Below, piece by piece: positions 47,047-56,860 of a stretch of DNA of 64,000 nucleotides. Within the stretch, counting starts at the first letter, position 1. Each line of letters begins with the position of its first letter. This stretch comes from Solirubrobacter sp963724195 (GTDB lineage: Bacteria; Actinomycetota; Thermoleophilia; Solirubrobacterales; Solirubrobacteraceae). The stretch is taken from the NCBI GenBank assembly GCA_963724195.1, contig CAVRTQ010000009.1:1-64000 (forward strand). The letters are read 5' to 3'. The notes under the pieces are model-generated. The model saw only the letters and a program-made list of their open reading frames with translations, did no database searches and was not told the origin of the DNA. Made by a program: the position numbers and the translations under genes.

Positions 47047-49059
47047 TTACTTGCCGAGGACCCCGCGGGCCACGTCGGCGACGTTCTCGCCCGTGAAGCC
47101 GAAGTGCTTGTACAGCGCGCCGGCCGGAGCGGAGGCGCCGAACGTCGTCATGGCCACGACGGCGCCGCGATCGCCGACCCAGCGGTGCCAGCCCAGCGGC
47201 GACGCCGCTTCGACGGCCACGCGGGCGGTCACGGACGGCGGCAGCACGGAGTCGCGGTACTCGGCGTCCTGCGCCTCGAAGCGATCCAGGCACGGCATCG
47301 AGACGAGGCGCACCTTCACGCCCTCGGCCTCGAGCAGCTTCAGCGCGTCGTTGGCGATGTGGACCTCGGTGCCCGAGCCCATGAGGATCAGGTCCGGCTC
47401 GCCGTCGCTGTCCTTCAGGACGTAGGCGCCGCGCTCGATCGCGTCGCGCGGGACGCCGGCCGGGTCCCACACCGGCACGCCCTGGCGGGAGAGCGCGAGC
47501 GCCGTGGGCGTCTCCGTGGCGCTCAACGCGAACCGCCAGGCCAGCGCGGTCTCGTTGAAGCCCGCGGGCCGGACGACGTTGATGTTCGGCGTCGCGCGCA
47601 GCGCGGCGAGCTGCTCGATCGGCTGGTGCGTCGGGCCGTCCTCGCCGACGCCGATCGAGTCGTGCGTGAACACGAACGTCGACGGGATGTGCATGATCGC
47701 GGCGAGCCGGAGCGACGCCTTCATGTAGTCGCTGAAGATGAAGAAGCCGGCGCCGTACGCGCGGAAGCCGGACAGCACGAGGCCGTTGACGATCGCGCCC
47801 ATGCCGTGCTCGCGGATGCCGAAGTGCAGGTTCCGGCCGCCGTACTGGCCGGTGTTCACGGAGTCGGCGCCCTTGATCAGCGTCAGGGTCGACGGAGCGA
47901 GGTCGGCCGAGCCGCCGATCATCTCCGGCACCTGCGCGGCCGCCCACTGGATCACGTCCTGGGACGCCTTGCGCGTGGCGATCATGCCGCTGTCGGGGCC
48001 CTTGGTGGGCACGTCGGCGTCCCAGCCCTCAGGCAGCTTGCGGGAGAGCTGGCGCTCGAACTGCTCGGCCAGCTCGGGGAACTCGGCGCGGTAGCGCTCG
48101 AACTTCGCGTTCCACTCCGCCTCGATCTCTTCCCCGCGCGAGACGCACGCGCGGAAGTGCTCCAGCGCCTCCTCGGGCACGAAGAACGGCTCCTCCGACG
48201 GCCAGTTGTAGGCCTGCTTGGTGAGCTTGATCTCCTCCTCGCCGAGCGGCGAGCCGTGCGCGTCGTGCGTGTCCTGCTTGTTCGGGGAGCCTGGGGCGAT
48301 GTGCGTGCGGACGACGATCAGCGACGGCTTGTCCGTCACGTCGCGCGCGTTCGCGAGCGCCTGCTCGATGCGATCGAGGCCGATGTCCTCGCCGAGGTTC
48401 TGCACGTGCCAGCCGTACGCCTCGTAGCGGGCGGCGACGTCCTCGGTGAAGGAGATCGCGGTGTCGCCCTCGATCGAGATGTGGTTGTCGTCCCAGAACG
48501 AGATCAGGCGGCCGAGGCCGAGGTGACCGGCGAGCGACGAGGCCTCGGACGCGATGCCCTCCTGCAGGTCGCCGTCGGACGCGATCACGTACGTGTAGTG
48601 ATCGACGATCTCGTGACCTTCGCGGTTGTAGCGCTCGGCCAGCATGCGCTCGCCGAGCGCCATGCCGACCGCCGTCGAGATGCCCTGGCCGAGCGGCCCG
48701 GTGGTGGTCTCGATGCCCGCGGCGTGGCCGTACTCGGGGTGCCCGGCGGTCGGGGAGCCGAGCTGGCGGAAGTGCTTGAGGTCGTCGAGCGTGAGCCCGT
48801 ACCCGGTCAGGTACAGCGTCGAGTACAGGAGCATCGACGCGTGGCCGCAGGACAGCACGAAGCGATCACGATCAGCCCAGTTCGCGTTCGCGGGCGAGTG
48901 ATCCATGACCCGCGTGTAGAGCACGTACGCGAGCGGCGCGAGCGCCATCGGCGTGCCAGGATGGCCGGAGTTGGCCTTCTGGACCGCATCCATCGAGAGG
49001 GTGCGGATCGTGTTCACGCAGAGCTCGTCGAGGGTGGACCGATCTTCTGCGACGGACAA
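47047..49059 (-). CDS. tkt: Transketolase
   Basis: Intact 670-residue transketolase transferring two-carbon units with thiamine diphosphate. ANSGHPGTPMALAPLAYVLY, GHASMLLYSTLYLTGYGL, GPLGQGISTAVGMALGERML, the ThDP/metal motif ASDGDLQEGIASEASSLAGH and FTHDSIGVGEDGPTHQPIEQ are present. TTG 49059 is the start, six bases behind GGAGG. Product side of the pentose phosphate pathway; the gene is separated from pgi by the chemoreceptor remnant, so it may have its own promoter. Confidence 0.95.
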   Translation of the reverse strand: MSVAEDRSTLDELCVNTIRTLSMDAVQKANSGHPGTPMALAPLAYVLYTRVMDHSPANANWADRDRFVLSCGHASMLLYSTLYLTGYGLTLDDLKHFRQLGSPTAGHPEYGHAAGIETTTGPLGQGISTAVGMALGERMLAERYNREGHEIVDHYTYVIASDGDLQEGIASEASSLAGHLGLGRLISFWDDNHISIEGDTAISFTEDVAARYEAYGWHVQNLGEDIGLDRIEQALANARDVTDKPSLIVVRTHIAPGSPNKQDTHDAHGSPLGEEEIKLTKQAYNWPSEEPFFVPEEALEHFRACVSRGEEIEAEWNAKFERYRAEFPELAEQFERQLSRKLPEGWDADVPTKGPDSGMIATRKASQDVIQWAAAQVPEMIGGSADLAPSTLTLIKGADSVNTGQYGGRNLHFGIREHGMGAIVNGLVLSGFRAYGAGFFIFSDYMKASLRLAAIMHIPSTFVFTHDSIGVGEDGPTHQPIEQLAALRATPNINVVRPAGFNETALAWRFALSATETPTALALSRQGVPVWDPAGVPRDAIERGAYVLKDSDGEPDLILMGSGTEVHIANDALKLLEAEGVKVRLVSMPCLDRFEAQDAEYRDSVLPPSVTARVAVEAASPLGWHRWVGDRGAVVAMTTFGASAPAGALYKHFGFTGENVADVARGVLGK

Positions 49060-49220
49060 CGCTTGCCTCCAGGGGGTCGAATTCGCGACCGGGGACGCTA
49101 GCGCGCCGCGTCCTCGGGGTGCACCGAGGCGGGGTAAGGCTCGTGCCTCAGCGCACTAAGGGGTGCACCCGGTGAGGTCGGCGCGAACGCCCGATGTAGG
49201 GGTTGCGTCGCAGGATCAGG

Positions 49221-49388
49221 ATGCCTCTCATGCACCCCCAGTTGATGACGATGTACGCCGACGCGCAGAGCCAGGCCCTGCGCGATGCCGCCGCGACGCG
49301 TCGCCGCGGCCGGGCCTCCCGCGCCAGCGCGGGCTGGTCCTTCGCGATCCGCCTTCCTCGGCGCGGACGCACCCGGGTCGCCGTCTAG
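49221..49388 (+). CDS. Small basic protein of unknown function
   Basis: A 55-residue frame, MPLMHPQLMTMYADAQSQAL then an Arg-rich tail; ATG 49230 (MHPQLM) is an alternative start. Similar short proteins starting MHP-L and ending basic are frequent in actinobacteria. It stands between tkt (divergent) and msrB (10 bases downstream). Coding status is plausible, function unknown. Confidence 0.5.
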   Translation: MPLMHPQLMTMYADAQSQALRDAAATRRRGRASRASAGWSFAIRLPRRGRTRVAV

Positions 49389-49398
49389 AATGTGAGTC

Positions 49399-49797
49399 AT
49401 GGCGACTGAGATTCAGAAGACTGACGAGCAGTGGCGTGAGGAGCTCACGCCGGAGCAGTACGCCGTGCTTCGCAAGGCCGGCACCGAGCGGGCCTTCACC
49501 GGCAAGTACTGGGACAACCACGAGGACGGCGTGTTCCGCTGTGCCGGCTGCGGCGCGGAGCTGTTCTCGAGCGACACCAAGTTCGAGTCCGGCTCCGGCT
49601 GGCCCAGCTTCACGGAGCCGGCGGTGGCCGAGAACGTGGAGACCAAGCGCGACATCTCGCACGGGATGATCCGCACCGAGGTGGTCTGCAAGAAGTGCGG
49701 CGGGCACCTCGGCCACGTGTTCGAAGACGGCCCGCGCGACGCCGGCGGACTGCGCTACTGCATCAACTCCGCCGCGCTCGACCTCGAGACGAAGTAG
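49399..49797 (+). CDS. msrB: Peptide-methionine (R)-S-oxide reductase
   Basis: Intact 132-residue MsrB, repairing methionine-R-sulfoxide. Zinc-binding CxxC pairs are CAGC and CKKC; the substrate segment FESGSGWPSFTEP and the catalytic cysteine in RYCINSAALDL are typical. ATG 49399. A small terminator follows. Confidence 0.95.
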   Translation: MATEIQKTDEQWREELTPEQYAVLRKAGTERAFTGKYWDNHEDGVFRCAGCGAELFSSDTKFESGSGWPSFTEPAVAENVETKRDISHGMIRTEVVCKKCGGHLGHVFEDGPRDAGGLRYCINSAALDLETK

Positions 49798-49802
49798 GCG
49801 CG

Positions 49803-49823
49803 GCCCCCTGAGCGGGGCTTTAT
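49803..49823 (+). terminator. Terminator after msrB
   Basis: GCCCC-CTGAGC-GGGGC followed by TTTATAG, 5 bases after the stop codon. Short stem but correct layout. Confidence 0.6.
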
Positions 49824-49844
49824 AGACGGGCCTACCGTGGGTGG

Positions 49845-50513
49845 ATGGCCGCCGTGATCGCCGCTTCCGGCGTGGTGAAGACCTTCGGGGAAGGCCGGGC
49901 CGCGCGGCGAGTGCTCGACGGCGCGTCGCTGCACGTCCATCCGGGCGAGGTAGTGGCGATCCTCGGCCGTTCCGGGACCGGCAAGTCGACCATGCTCAAC
50001 CTGGTCGGCGGGCTGGACCGGCCGGACGCGGGGACCATCACCGTGGCCGGCGAGCCGGTCACGGGCGCCAACGAACGCGCGCTGTCGCGACTGCGAAGGC
50101 GCCGGATCGGGTTCGTCTTCCAGTTCTTCCACCTGCTCCCGGAGCTCTCGGGCGAAGCCAACGTGCTCCTGGCCGGACGGGTGCGGGGCGCGTCGCCCGA
50201 CGCGGCCGCCCGCGGGCAGGACCTGATCGACCGGCTCGGGCTGCGCGAGGTGGCCGGGTCGCTGCCGCACCAGCTCAGCGGCGGCGAGCAGCAGCGCTTC
50301 GCGATCGCGCGGGCGCTGGTCAACGACCCGCCCGTCCTGCTCGCCGACGAGCCCACCGGCAACCTGGACACCCGCGCCGGGGCCGAGGTGCTGCGGCTCC
50401 TGCGCGCCGGGGCCGAGGAGGGCCGCGCGGTCGTGATGGTCACGCACGAGACGGCCGCGGCGAACATCGCCGACCGCGTGCTGACGCTGCGCGACGGGCG
50501 CCTCATCCCGTGA
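49845..50513 (+). CDS. MacB/LolD-type ABC transporter ATP-binding protein
   Basis: A 222-residue ATPase: Walker A LGRSGTGKSTMLNLVGGLDR, Q-loop IGFVFQFFHLLPELSGEANV, signature LSGGEQQRFAIARAL and Walker B VLLADEPTGNLDTR (the GNLD after DEPT is diagnostic of the MacB/LolD group). It energises the FtsX-type permease that follows 43 bases later; such pairs extract lipoproteins or export peptides, or transmit force without transport. Confidence 0.92.
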   Translation: MAAVIAASGVVKTFGEGRAARRVLDGASLHVHPGEVVAILGRSGTGKSTMLNLVGGLDRPDAGTITVAGEPVTGANERALSRLRRRRIGFVFQFFHLLPELSGEANVLLAGRVRGASPDAAARGQDLIDRLGLREVAGSLPHQLSGGEQQRFAIARALVNDPPVLLADEPTGNLDTRAGAEVLRLLRAGAEEGRAVVMVTHETAAANIADRVLTLRDGRLIP

Positions 50514-50556
50514 GGGGCCGGCGAGCCGCGTCGCCGCCGCGCGCGAGGCGCCGCGC

Positions 50557-52886
50557 GTGATCCGCGACGCCCTCGCGGCGCTGCGGGCCCGGCGCGGCCG
50601 GACGCTGCTCGCCGCGTTGGGCGTGCTGGCCGCGTCGCTCGTCGTCGGCACGAGCGTGACCGTCGGCTACTCGCTCGCGACCGGGTTCAGCCGCTCCGCC
50701 GAGCAGGCGCAACTGCCCGACGTGATCGCGCGCTTCCCCGCGCAGCGGCGCCGCGCGATCGACCAGCGCGTCTCCGCCCTGCCCAACCTCGAAGCCCGGT
50801 CCTACCGCTCGGAGGCGCTCAACCAGGACCTCACGTCCGGCGAGCACTTCACCCGCAAGGGCGCGATCACCACGGTGTTCGAAGGGCGGCGCGGATACAC
50901 GGTCGTCGAGGGCCGCGACATCCGCGACGGCACCGCCGGCGAGGCGGTGATCGAGCGCGGCGTCGCGCGCGAATGGGACGTGCGCGTCGGCGATGACCTC
51001 TACGTCGAGGAGCTCGGGGCGCTGCGCGTGAGCGGGATCGCCGTCTCGCCCGACAACGTCGCGTACCCGCTCGCCAGCGCCGCCCGCGTCTATGTCACGC
51101 GGGCCGAGCACCGCGGGCGCGTGCGGCCGAACGTCGCGCTGCTGTGGCTGGCCGACCCGGAGAAGGCCGACGTGACGCTGGCCCAGGCGCGCGCCGTGAC
51201 GTTCGGCCTGGGCAAGCTGCAGTTCATCACGCGCACGGGCGTGGAGATCCTCCTGTCGCAGGCCGCCGGGATCGTGATCTCGCTGCTCGTCGCGTTCTCG
51301 TTCGTGGCGCTGCTGGCGGCGGGGACGATGCTCGCCGCGGGCGCGCACGCCGACGTCCAGCGCCGCCTGACCGGCCTCGGCGTCCAGCGCGCGCTCGGCT
51401 TCGGTCCCGGCCGGATCGCCGCGCAGCAGGCCGTCGAGTCCGCGCTCGTCGCGATCCCGGCCGCCGTCGCCGGCATCACGCTCGGCGCGGTGCTCGTGGC
51501 CAGACCGGCCGCGGAGCTGCTCGCCGCGCTGAACGAGCTCGGCCCGGGCCTGACGGGCATGCTCCTCCCGCTCGCCGTGTCCACGACCGGCGTGGTCGCG
51601 CTGGTCGTCGCCGCCGCGACCTGGCCGGCCTGGCGCGCCGCGCGCCGCCCGCCCGTGGAGATCCTGCGCGGCGGCGACCTCGCCCGGCGGCCGCGGCGGC
51701 GCCTGCGCGACCGCGTGGCCCGTCCCGCAGCGGCGGCGCCGCCCGTCGGCGGAGCCGCACGGCGTGGGCCGGTACGCGCCGCGGCCACGCCCGGCGGCGG
51801 GCTCTTCGCCCTCGGCGTGCGGTTCGCCACCGCGGCGCGGGGGCGCTGGATCGCGGCCGTCGCCACGATCGCCGTGTGCGCGGGCGTGGTCACGCTCATG
51901 CTCGCGCTCGCGTCCCTGCTCGAGCGGCTCCGCGAGGACCCCGGCACGGTCGGCAAGCGCTACCAGCTCGCGGTGCAACTCGACCCGATCCTGATCCCCG
52001 AGGCCAAGGCGCTGCCGGGCGTGCAGGACGTGGGCGAGCGGTACTCGATCGACGCGGCGGACTCGTTCCGGCTCGGGGAGCCGATCCGGCTCGTCGCCTA
52101 CCCGGGCGACCACACGCGCTTCGAGAACCCGCCGCTCGCCGAGGGCCGGCGCATCCGCGGGCCGAACGAGGTCGAGGTCGGGGTCGGCATGGCGGATGCG
52201 CTCGGCCTGCGGCCCGGCTCGACGCTCGCCGCCCAGATCCCCGACGGCGGCGAGGTGCGCTTCAAGGTCGCCGGCATCGTGCGCGCGCTCGAGAACGACG
52301 GCCGGGTGGCCTGGATCCGGCCGGACAAGCTGATCGAGACGCGGCCGGACCTCTCGCCGCAGGTGGTGGTGCGCCTGCAGCCGAACGCCGACCCGGCCCA
52401 GGTCGCGCGCGAGCTCGTGAACCTCGGCGCGCGGCTGCAGCCCGTCGGCGCCGCGCAGACCGACAACGCCGCGTTCCTCGCCGTGCTCGCCGCGGTGCTG
52501 CGCGGCGTGGGCCTGGCCGTCGGTCTCGTGTGCCTGTACGCGCTCATCCAGGCCCTGACGGTCACCGCCCGCGAACGCCGCGGCGCCGTCGCCATGCTGC
52601 GCGCCAGCGGCGCGGATTCGACGACCGTCGGCCTGGTGCTCGCCGGCGCCGCGGTGGCCGTCGCGGTGCCGGCCGCGATCATCGGCGTGCTGCTCGAGCT
52701 CGTCCTCTTCGGCCCGCTCGTCTCCCGCCTGGCCGCGAGCTTCGCCTCCCTCCCGCTCGGCGCGTCACCTGGGCCAGATCGCGCTCGTGATCGGCGGCCT
52801 GCTCGCGCTGTCGGCGATCGCGACGGCGTTCGTGGCCCGCCGCGTGCATGCGCGAGCCGATCATCGCGGGGCTGAGGGAAGGGTGA
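50557..52886 (+). CDS. FtsX-like ABC transporter permease, double module (two frameshifts)
   Basis: About 776-residue permease with two MacB-like periplasmic regions and two FtsX domains: an N-terminal helix (LAALGVLAASLVVGTSVTVG), an extracellular part, helices near 235-370, a Pro/Arg-rich linker, then a second set (helix VATIAVCAGVVTLMLALASL; ARERRGAVAMLRASGADSTT). The end is shifted by indels near 52768 and 52850; corrected text is LGQIALVIGGLLALSAIATA and REPIIAGLREG to 52886. The TGA overlaps the next gene's GTG (GTGA). Confidence 0.87.
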
Positions 52887-54262
52887 AGCGCGCCGCCACC
52901 CTCATCGTGCTGCTCCTCCTCGCCGGGTGTGGCGACGACTCGCGCCCCGCCCCGGCCGGCGGCGGGTCGACCCTGCAAGCCACCCTCGTGGACCCCGACG
53001 GCGACGGCTTCCTCGAGCCGGGCCCGGGCGAGCCGCTGACCGACCGCGGGACACCGTCCAAGCTCGGCGACACGCTCGTCACGTTCGGCCAGCTCACGGA
53101 CACGCACGTCCGCGACGAGGAGTCGCCCGCGCGGGTGCCGTTCCTGGACCGGATCGGCCCGCCGTTCACGTCCACGTTCCGCCCGCAGGAGGCGTTCTCC
53201 ACGCAGACGCTCGACGCCGCCGTCCGCGCGCTCAACCGCCAGAAGCCGGACGCCGTCTTCGTCACCGGCGACATCACCGACAACGCCCAGCGCAACGAGC
53301 TCGACCTCGCACGGGCGGTCCTCGAGGGCGACCGGGTCGACCCGGACAGCGGCGATCCCGGCTACCGCGGTGTCCAGCAGCCCGACTCGGCCGACCCCTT
53401 CTACTACCGCCCCGACTTCGACGCGCCGGCGCACCCCGGCGCGCTGACCCAGGCCCAGCGCCCCTTCACCGCCGAAGGGCTCGACGCGCCGTTCTATCCC
53501 CTCGTCGGCAACCACGACGTGCTCGCGCAGGGAGAGGTCCCACCCACCGACGCGATCAACGCCTACGCCGCCGGCGATGAGCTGATCACCGCGCTGGACC
53601 CCGAGATCCTCGACCAGCTCCCGCGCGAGGAGATCGACGCGCAGCAGGCGACCGCCGCCCTGCTCGGCAACCAGTTCGCGCTGCCCAGCACGACCGTCCC
53701 GGCCGACCCGGAACGCCGGCTCGTCGGCCCGGGCGAAGCCGAACGCGCGCTCGGCCGCACCCCGATGGACTACACCGTCGACCTCACCGACCGGGTCCGC
53801 GCCGTGCTCGTCGACACCGTCAACCGCGACGGCACCTCGCGCGCCCGCATCAACCCGGCCCAGCTCCAGCGGTTGGAGCAACAGCTCGACACGAACCGCC
53901 TGGTCGTCGTCTTCTCCCACAACCCACTGACCGACGAGGCCCTCCAGGTCCTCGACCGCCACCCCAACGTCGTCGCCTCGATCGCCGGCAACAGCCACCG
54001 CAACCGCATCACCGCGCGCGGCGCGTACTGGCTGATCAGCACCTCCTCGCTGGCCGACTTCCCGCAGCAATCGCGCATGTTCCGTCTGAAGGAGACCGCT
54101 GACGGCGTCGCGCTCGAGACGTGGATGGTCGACCACGACGGCCAGGGCCTCGCGGGCGTCTCCAGAGAGCTCGCGTACCTGGACGCCCAGGGCGGACGCC
54201 CGCAGAAGTTCGCCGGCGCCAAGCAAGACCGCAACGTCCGGCTGTTCACAACCGTTCCATAA
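52883..54262 (+). CDS. Calcineurin-like metallophosphoesterase lipoprotein
   Basis: A 459-residue exported protein with lipobox (VKRAATLIVLLLLAGC-GDD, cysteine near 16). Metal-binding motifs run in order: GQLTDTHV, FVTGDITDN, LVGNHDVLA, then VVFSHNPLTD and AGNSHRNRI. It would hydrolyse a phosphoester outside the membrane; substrate unknown. It is translationally coupled to the ABC permease, suggesting joint action at the cell surface. Confidence 0.88.
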   Translation: MKRAATLIVLLLLAGCGDDSRPAPAGGGSTLQATLVDPDGDGFLEPGPGEPLTDRGTPSKLGDTLVTFGQLTDTHVRDEESPARVPFLDRIGPPFTSTFRPQEAFSTQTLDAAVRALNRQKPDAVFVTGDITDNAQRNELDLARAVLEGDRVDPDSGDPGYRGVQQPDSADPFYYRPDFDAPAHPGALTQAQRPFTAEGLDAPFYPLVGNHDVLAQGEVPPTDAINAYAAGDELITALDPEILDQLPREEIDAQQATAALLGNQFALPSTTVPADPERRLVGPGEAERALGRTPMDYTVDLTDRVRAVLVDTVNRDGTSRARINPAQLQRLEQQLDTNRLVVVFSHNPLTDEALQVLDRHPNVVASIAGNSHRNRITARGAYWLISTSSLADFPQQSRMFRLKETADGVALETWMVDHDGQGLAGVSRELAYLDAQGGRPQKFAGAKQDRNVRLFTTVP

Positions 54263-54324
54263 ACCGCAACCAATTCCGCTCGCGGCCGTTTCACCGGCAA
54301 GCGTCATAGCGAGAGGAGAAGTAC

Positions 54325-56487
54325 GTGATTTCCAGGGCTTTTCTGGGCACTTGCGCTGCCCTGAGCCTGGCCGCCGCATGCCCGAACACGGGCAGTGCGG
54401 CGGTCCAGGTCAGTCAGTCGGGCTGGCAATGGGGCAACCCCACGCCGCAGGGCAACACAATCAGGGCGATTGACTTCGTTCAGGGTCGCGGATACGCGAT
54501 CGGCGACGACGGCACCGCCCTGCGCACCGACGACGGCGGCGCGACGTGGACCGGCCTCCCGACCGGCACCTCGCTCGACCTCGGTCGCGTGCAGGCGGTG
54601 ACGCCGGACGTGGTGATCATCCTGGGCGGCAACGGCTGCGTCCTGCGCCGCTCCGACGATGGCGGCAAGACGTTCCGCCGCTTCTACGTCCTCACCGAGA
54701 TCAACTGCCCGGAGCCGGTCGCCGCGACCTACTTCGTCACGCCGCAGCTCGGCTACCTGCTGCTGCGCAACGGCAACGTGCTCCGCACCACCGACGCGGG
54801 CGAGAGCTTCAGCCGCGTCACCGCCATCCCCGGCACACCGGGCAGCGCCGCGGGCGGCAACGCGACGCCGGCGGACGCGCTCTTCACCACGCCCGACGCG
54901 GGCATCGTGTTCCTGAGCGGATCGAACACCGCGTTCCGCACGACCGACGCGGGCGCGAGCTGGACGCCCGAGCCCGACGTGCCCGGCGGGCGCGTGTGGC
55001 GGATGAAGGCCGTCGACGCGGCCACGTTCTACGCCTTCGGGCCGGGCACGCTGCTGCGTTCCGGTGATGCCGGCCAGACGTGGCAGGCCAAGCCGGCGGA
55101 CGCGACGATCACCGGCGTCAGCTGCGCCACGCTCGACCTCTGCCTGTTCACCACCGACCGCGGCGACCGCCTGCTGAGAACCGAGAACGGCGGGGACAGC
55201 ACGGAGTCGATCACCGCCTCCACCGCACCGCTGTTCGCCGCCGGATTCGCGACCGCGGCCCGCGCCGTGGCCGCCGGCAGTGGCGGCGCCACCGCCGTCT
55301 CCGACGACGCCGGACGCAACTACACGGCGGTCGGCGGCGACATCGCCGGCTCGTTCCAGTTCGGCCTGCGGCTCGGCCCCGCGGCGAACATCGCGCTCGC
55401 GCTCGGCGCCCGTGGCCAACTCGCGCGCACGACCGACAACGGCGTCACGTGGAAGGCGATCAACGTCGCCACCTCCTCCGACATGCGCGACACGTCGTTC
55501 AGCAGCGCCGACGACGGCTACGCGCTGGACGTGCGCGGCGGCCTGTTCCGCACCGTCAACGGCGGCGCGAGCTGGCAACCGATCGATCCCGGCACGACGA
55601 GCGCGCCGCAGGCCGTGATCACGAGCGGCACCACCGTCCTGCTCGCCGGCCCGCGCGGCATCCGGCGCGCCACCGCCGGTGGCCAGTTCAGCGTCGCCGA
55701 CAACCGCGCCCGCGTGGACCACTTCGACCGTGCCGGATCGGCGATCTTCGCCTACGGCACCAACGCCATCGTGCGCAGCACGAACCGCGGCCGCGCGTGG
55801 CGGACCGTCAAGCGCCCGGGCCGCCTCCGCAACCTCGAGATGACGTCGGCCAACAGCGGGTTCGCGCTCACCACCGACGGCCGCGTGTGGCGCACGACGA
55901 ACGGCGGGCGCCGCTGGACCGACGTCGCCGCGATCGGCACCGACGACGGCCTGGCGCTCGCGTTCGGCTCGGCCACCGACGGCTACCTCACGCTCGGCCG
56001 CTACCCCGCCGACAGCGACGTCGCCTACGTCCAGCGCACCAGCGACGGCGGCAAGCACTGGCGCCCGCAGCGGATCTCCGCGGGCCGGTTCCCGGGTGCC
56101 GAGGGCGTGATCAGCCCGACCGCCGGCCGCTCGTACGCACTCACGTCCACCCCGTCCGCCGGCACCGGCGTGTTCCGGAGCCTGTTCACGACGGCCACGG
56201 GCGGCGACTTCGGCAGCTCGTCGACCATCACGCTGTCCCGCGCGCGCCGCTCCGGCCGCACGGTCACCGTCAGCGGGCAGCTGAAGGGCGCCCAGGGCGG
56301 AGAAGCGATCGTGGTCTCCTCCCGCAGCGGCACCCGCTGGACCGAGCAGGTCGTGACCGCGGGCGCGAACGGCGGACGCTTCACCGCGAGCTTCCGGGTC
56401 CGCGGCCGCGCCACGTTCGTCGCGCGCTGGGCCGGAGACTCGGGCCGCCAGGGCGCCGGATCAATCGCACTCAAGGGACCGCGTTAG
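54325..56487 (+). CDS. Secreted Ycf48/BNR-type beta-propeller protein
   Basis: A 720-residue protein with signal peptide (MISRAFLGTCAALSLAAA, cleavage around GSAA-VQ). About ten repeats carry the Asp-box style RTTDAGASW, RTDDGGATW, RTVNGGASW, RTTNGGRRW motif of photosystem II assembly factor Ycf48 and glycosidases; the last 90 residues form a separate Ig-like domain (TVSGQLKGAQGGEAIVVSSR). No catalytic residues can be named; binding role likely. GTG 54325 has GAGAGGAGAAG before it. Confidence 0.82.
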   Translation: MISRAFLGTCAALSLAAACPNTGSAAVQVSQSGWQWGNPTPQGNTIRAIDFVQGRGYAIGDDGTALRTDDGGATWTGLPTGTSLDLGRVQAVTPDVVIILGGNGCVLRRSDDGGKTFRRFYVLTEINCPEPVAATYFVTPQLGYLLLRNGNVLRTTDAGESFSRVTAIPGTPGSAAGGNATPADALFTTPDAGIVFLSGSNTAFRTTDAGASWTPEPDVPGGRVWRMKAVDAATFYAFGPGTLLRSGDAGQTWQAKPADATITGVSCATLDLCLFTTDRGDRLLRTENGGDSTESITASTAPLFAAGFATAARAVAAGSGGATAVSDDAGRNYTAVGGDIAGSFQFGLRLGPAANIALALGARGQLARTTDNGVTWKAINVATSSDMRDTSFSSADDGYALDVRGGLFRTVNGGASWQPIDPGTTSAPQAVITSGTTVLLAGPRGIRRATAGGQFSVADNRARVDHFDRAGSAIFAYGTNAIVRSTNRGRAWRTVKRPGRLRNLEMTSANSGFALTTDGRVWRTTNGGRRWTDVAAIGTDDGLALAFGSATDGYLTLGRYPADSDVAYVQRTSDGGKHWRPQRISAGRFPGAEGVISPTAGRSYALTSTPSAGTGVFRSLFTTATGGDFGSSSTITLSRARRSGRTVTVSGQLKGAQGGEAIVVSSRSGTRWTEQVVTAGANGGRFTASFRVRGRATFVARWAGDSGRQGAGSIALKGPR

Positions 56488-56498
56488 CCTCAGCGGGA

Positions 56499-56852
56499 AT
56501 GTCAGTCGCCCGCACCGTGATGGGCGCCACGTTCATCTTCACGGGGCTTCTGCACTTCAAGAAGCCGCGGATGTACGAGGCGATCATGCCGGCCTACCTC
56601 CCCGCCCATCGCGAGCTCGTGTACGCGAGCGGCGTGGCGGAGCTGGCCGGCGGTGCGGGCGTGCTGCACCCGAAGACGCGCAAGGCCGCCGGCTGGTGGC
56701 TGATCGCCACGCTCGTCGGCGTCTTCCCGGCCAACGTCGAGATGGCCCTGCACCCCGAGCGCTTCAAGAAGATCCCGAAGCCGTTGCTGTACGTGCGCCT
56801 GCCGCTGCAGGGTGCGATGATCGCGCTGGTGTGGAAGACCGCGGCGCGTTAG
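56499..56852 (+). CDS. DoxX-like membrane protein
   Basis: A 117-residue four-helix DoxX family protein: TVMGATFIFTGLLHFKKPRM, the loop ELVYASGVAELAGGAGVLHP, WWLIATLVGVFPANVEMALH, and PLLYVRLPLQGAMIALVWKT. ATG 56499 with GCGGGA. Members sit in thiol/oxidative stress complexes in other bacteria, but context here says nothing specific. Confidence 0.82.
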   Translation: MSVARTVMGATFIFTGLLHFKKPRMYEAIMPAYLPAHRELVYASGVAELAGGAGVLHPKTRKAAGWWLIATLVGVFPANVEMALHPERFKKIPKPLLYVRLPLQGAMIALVWKTAAR

Positions 56853-56860
56853 ACGCGGCG

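Noticed and set aside
56490..56510. Third copy of the CTGAC-N5-GTCAG box before the DoxX gene
   Set aside because: Only the GTCAG half-site is present and it is part of the coding start (ATGTCAGTC).
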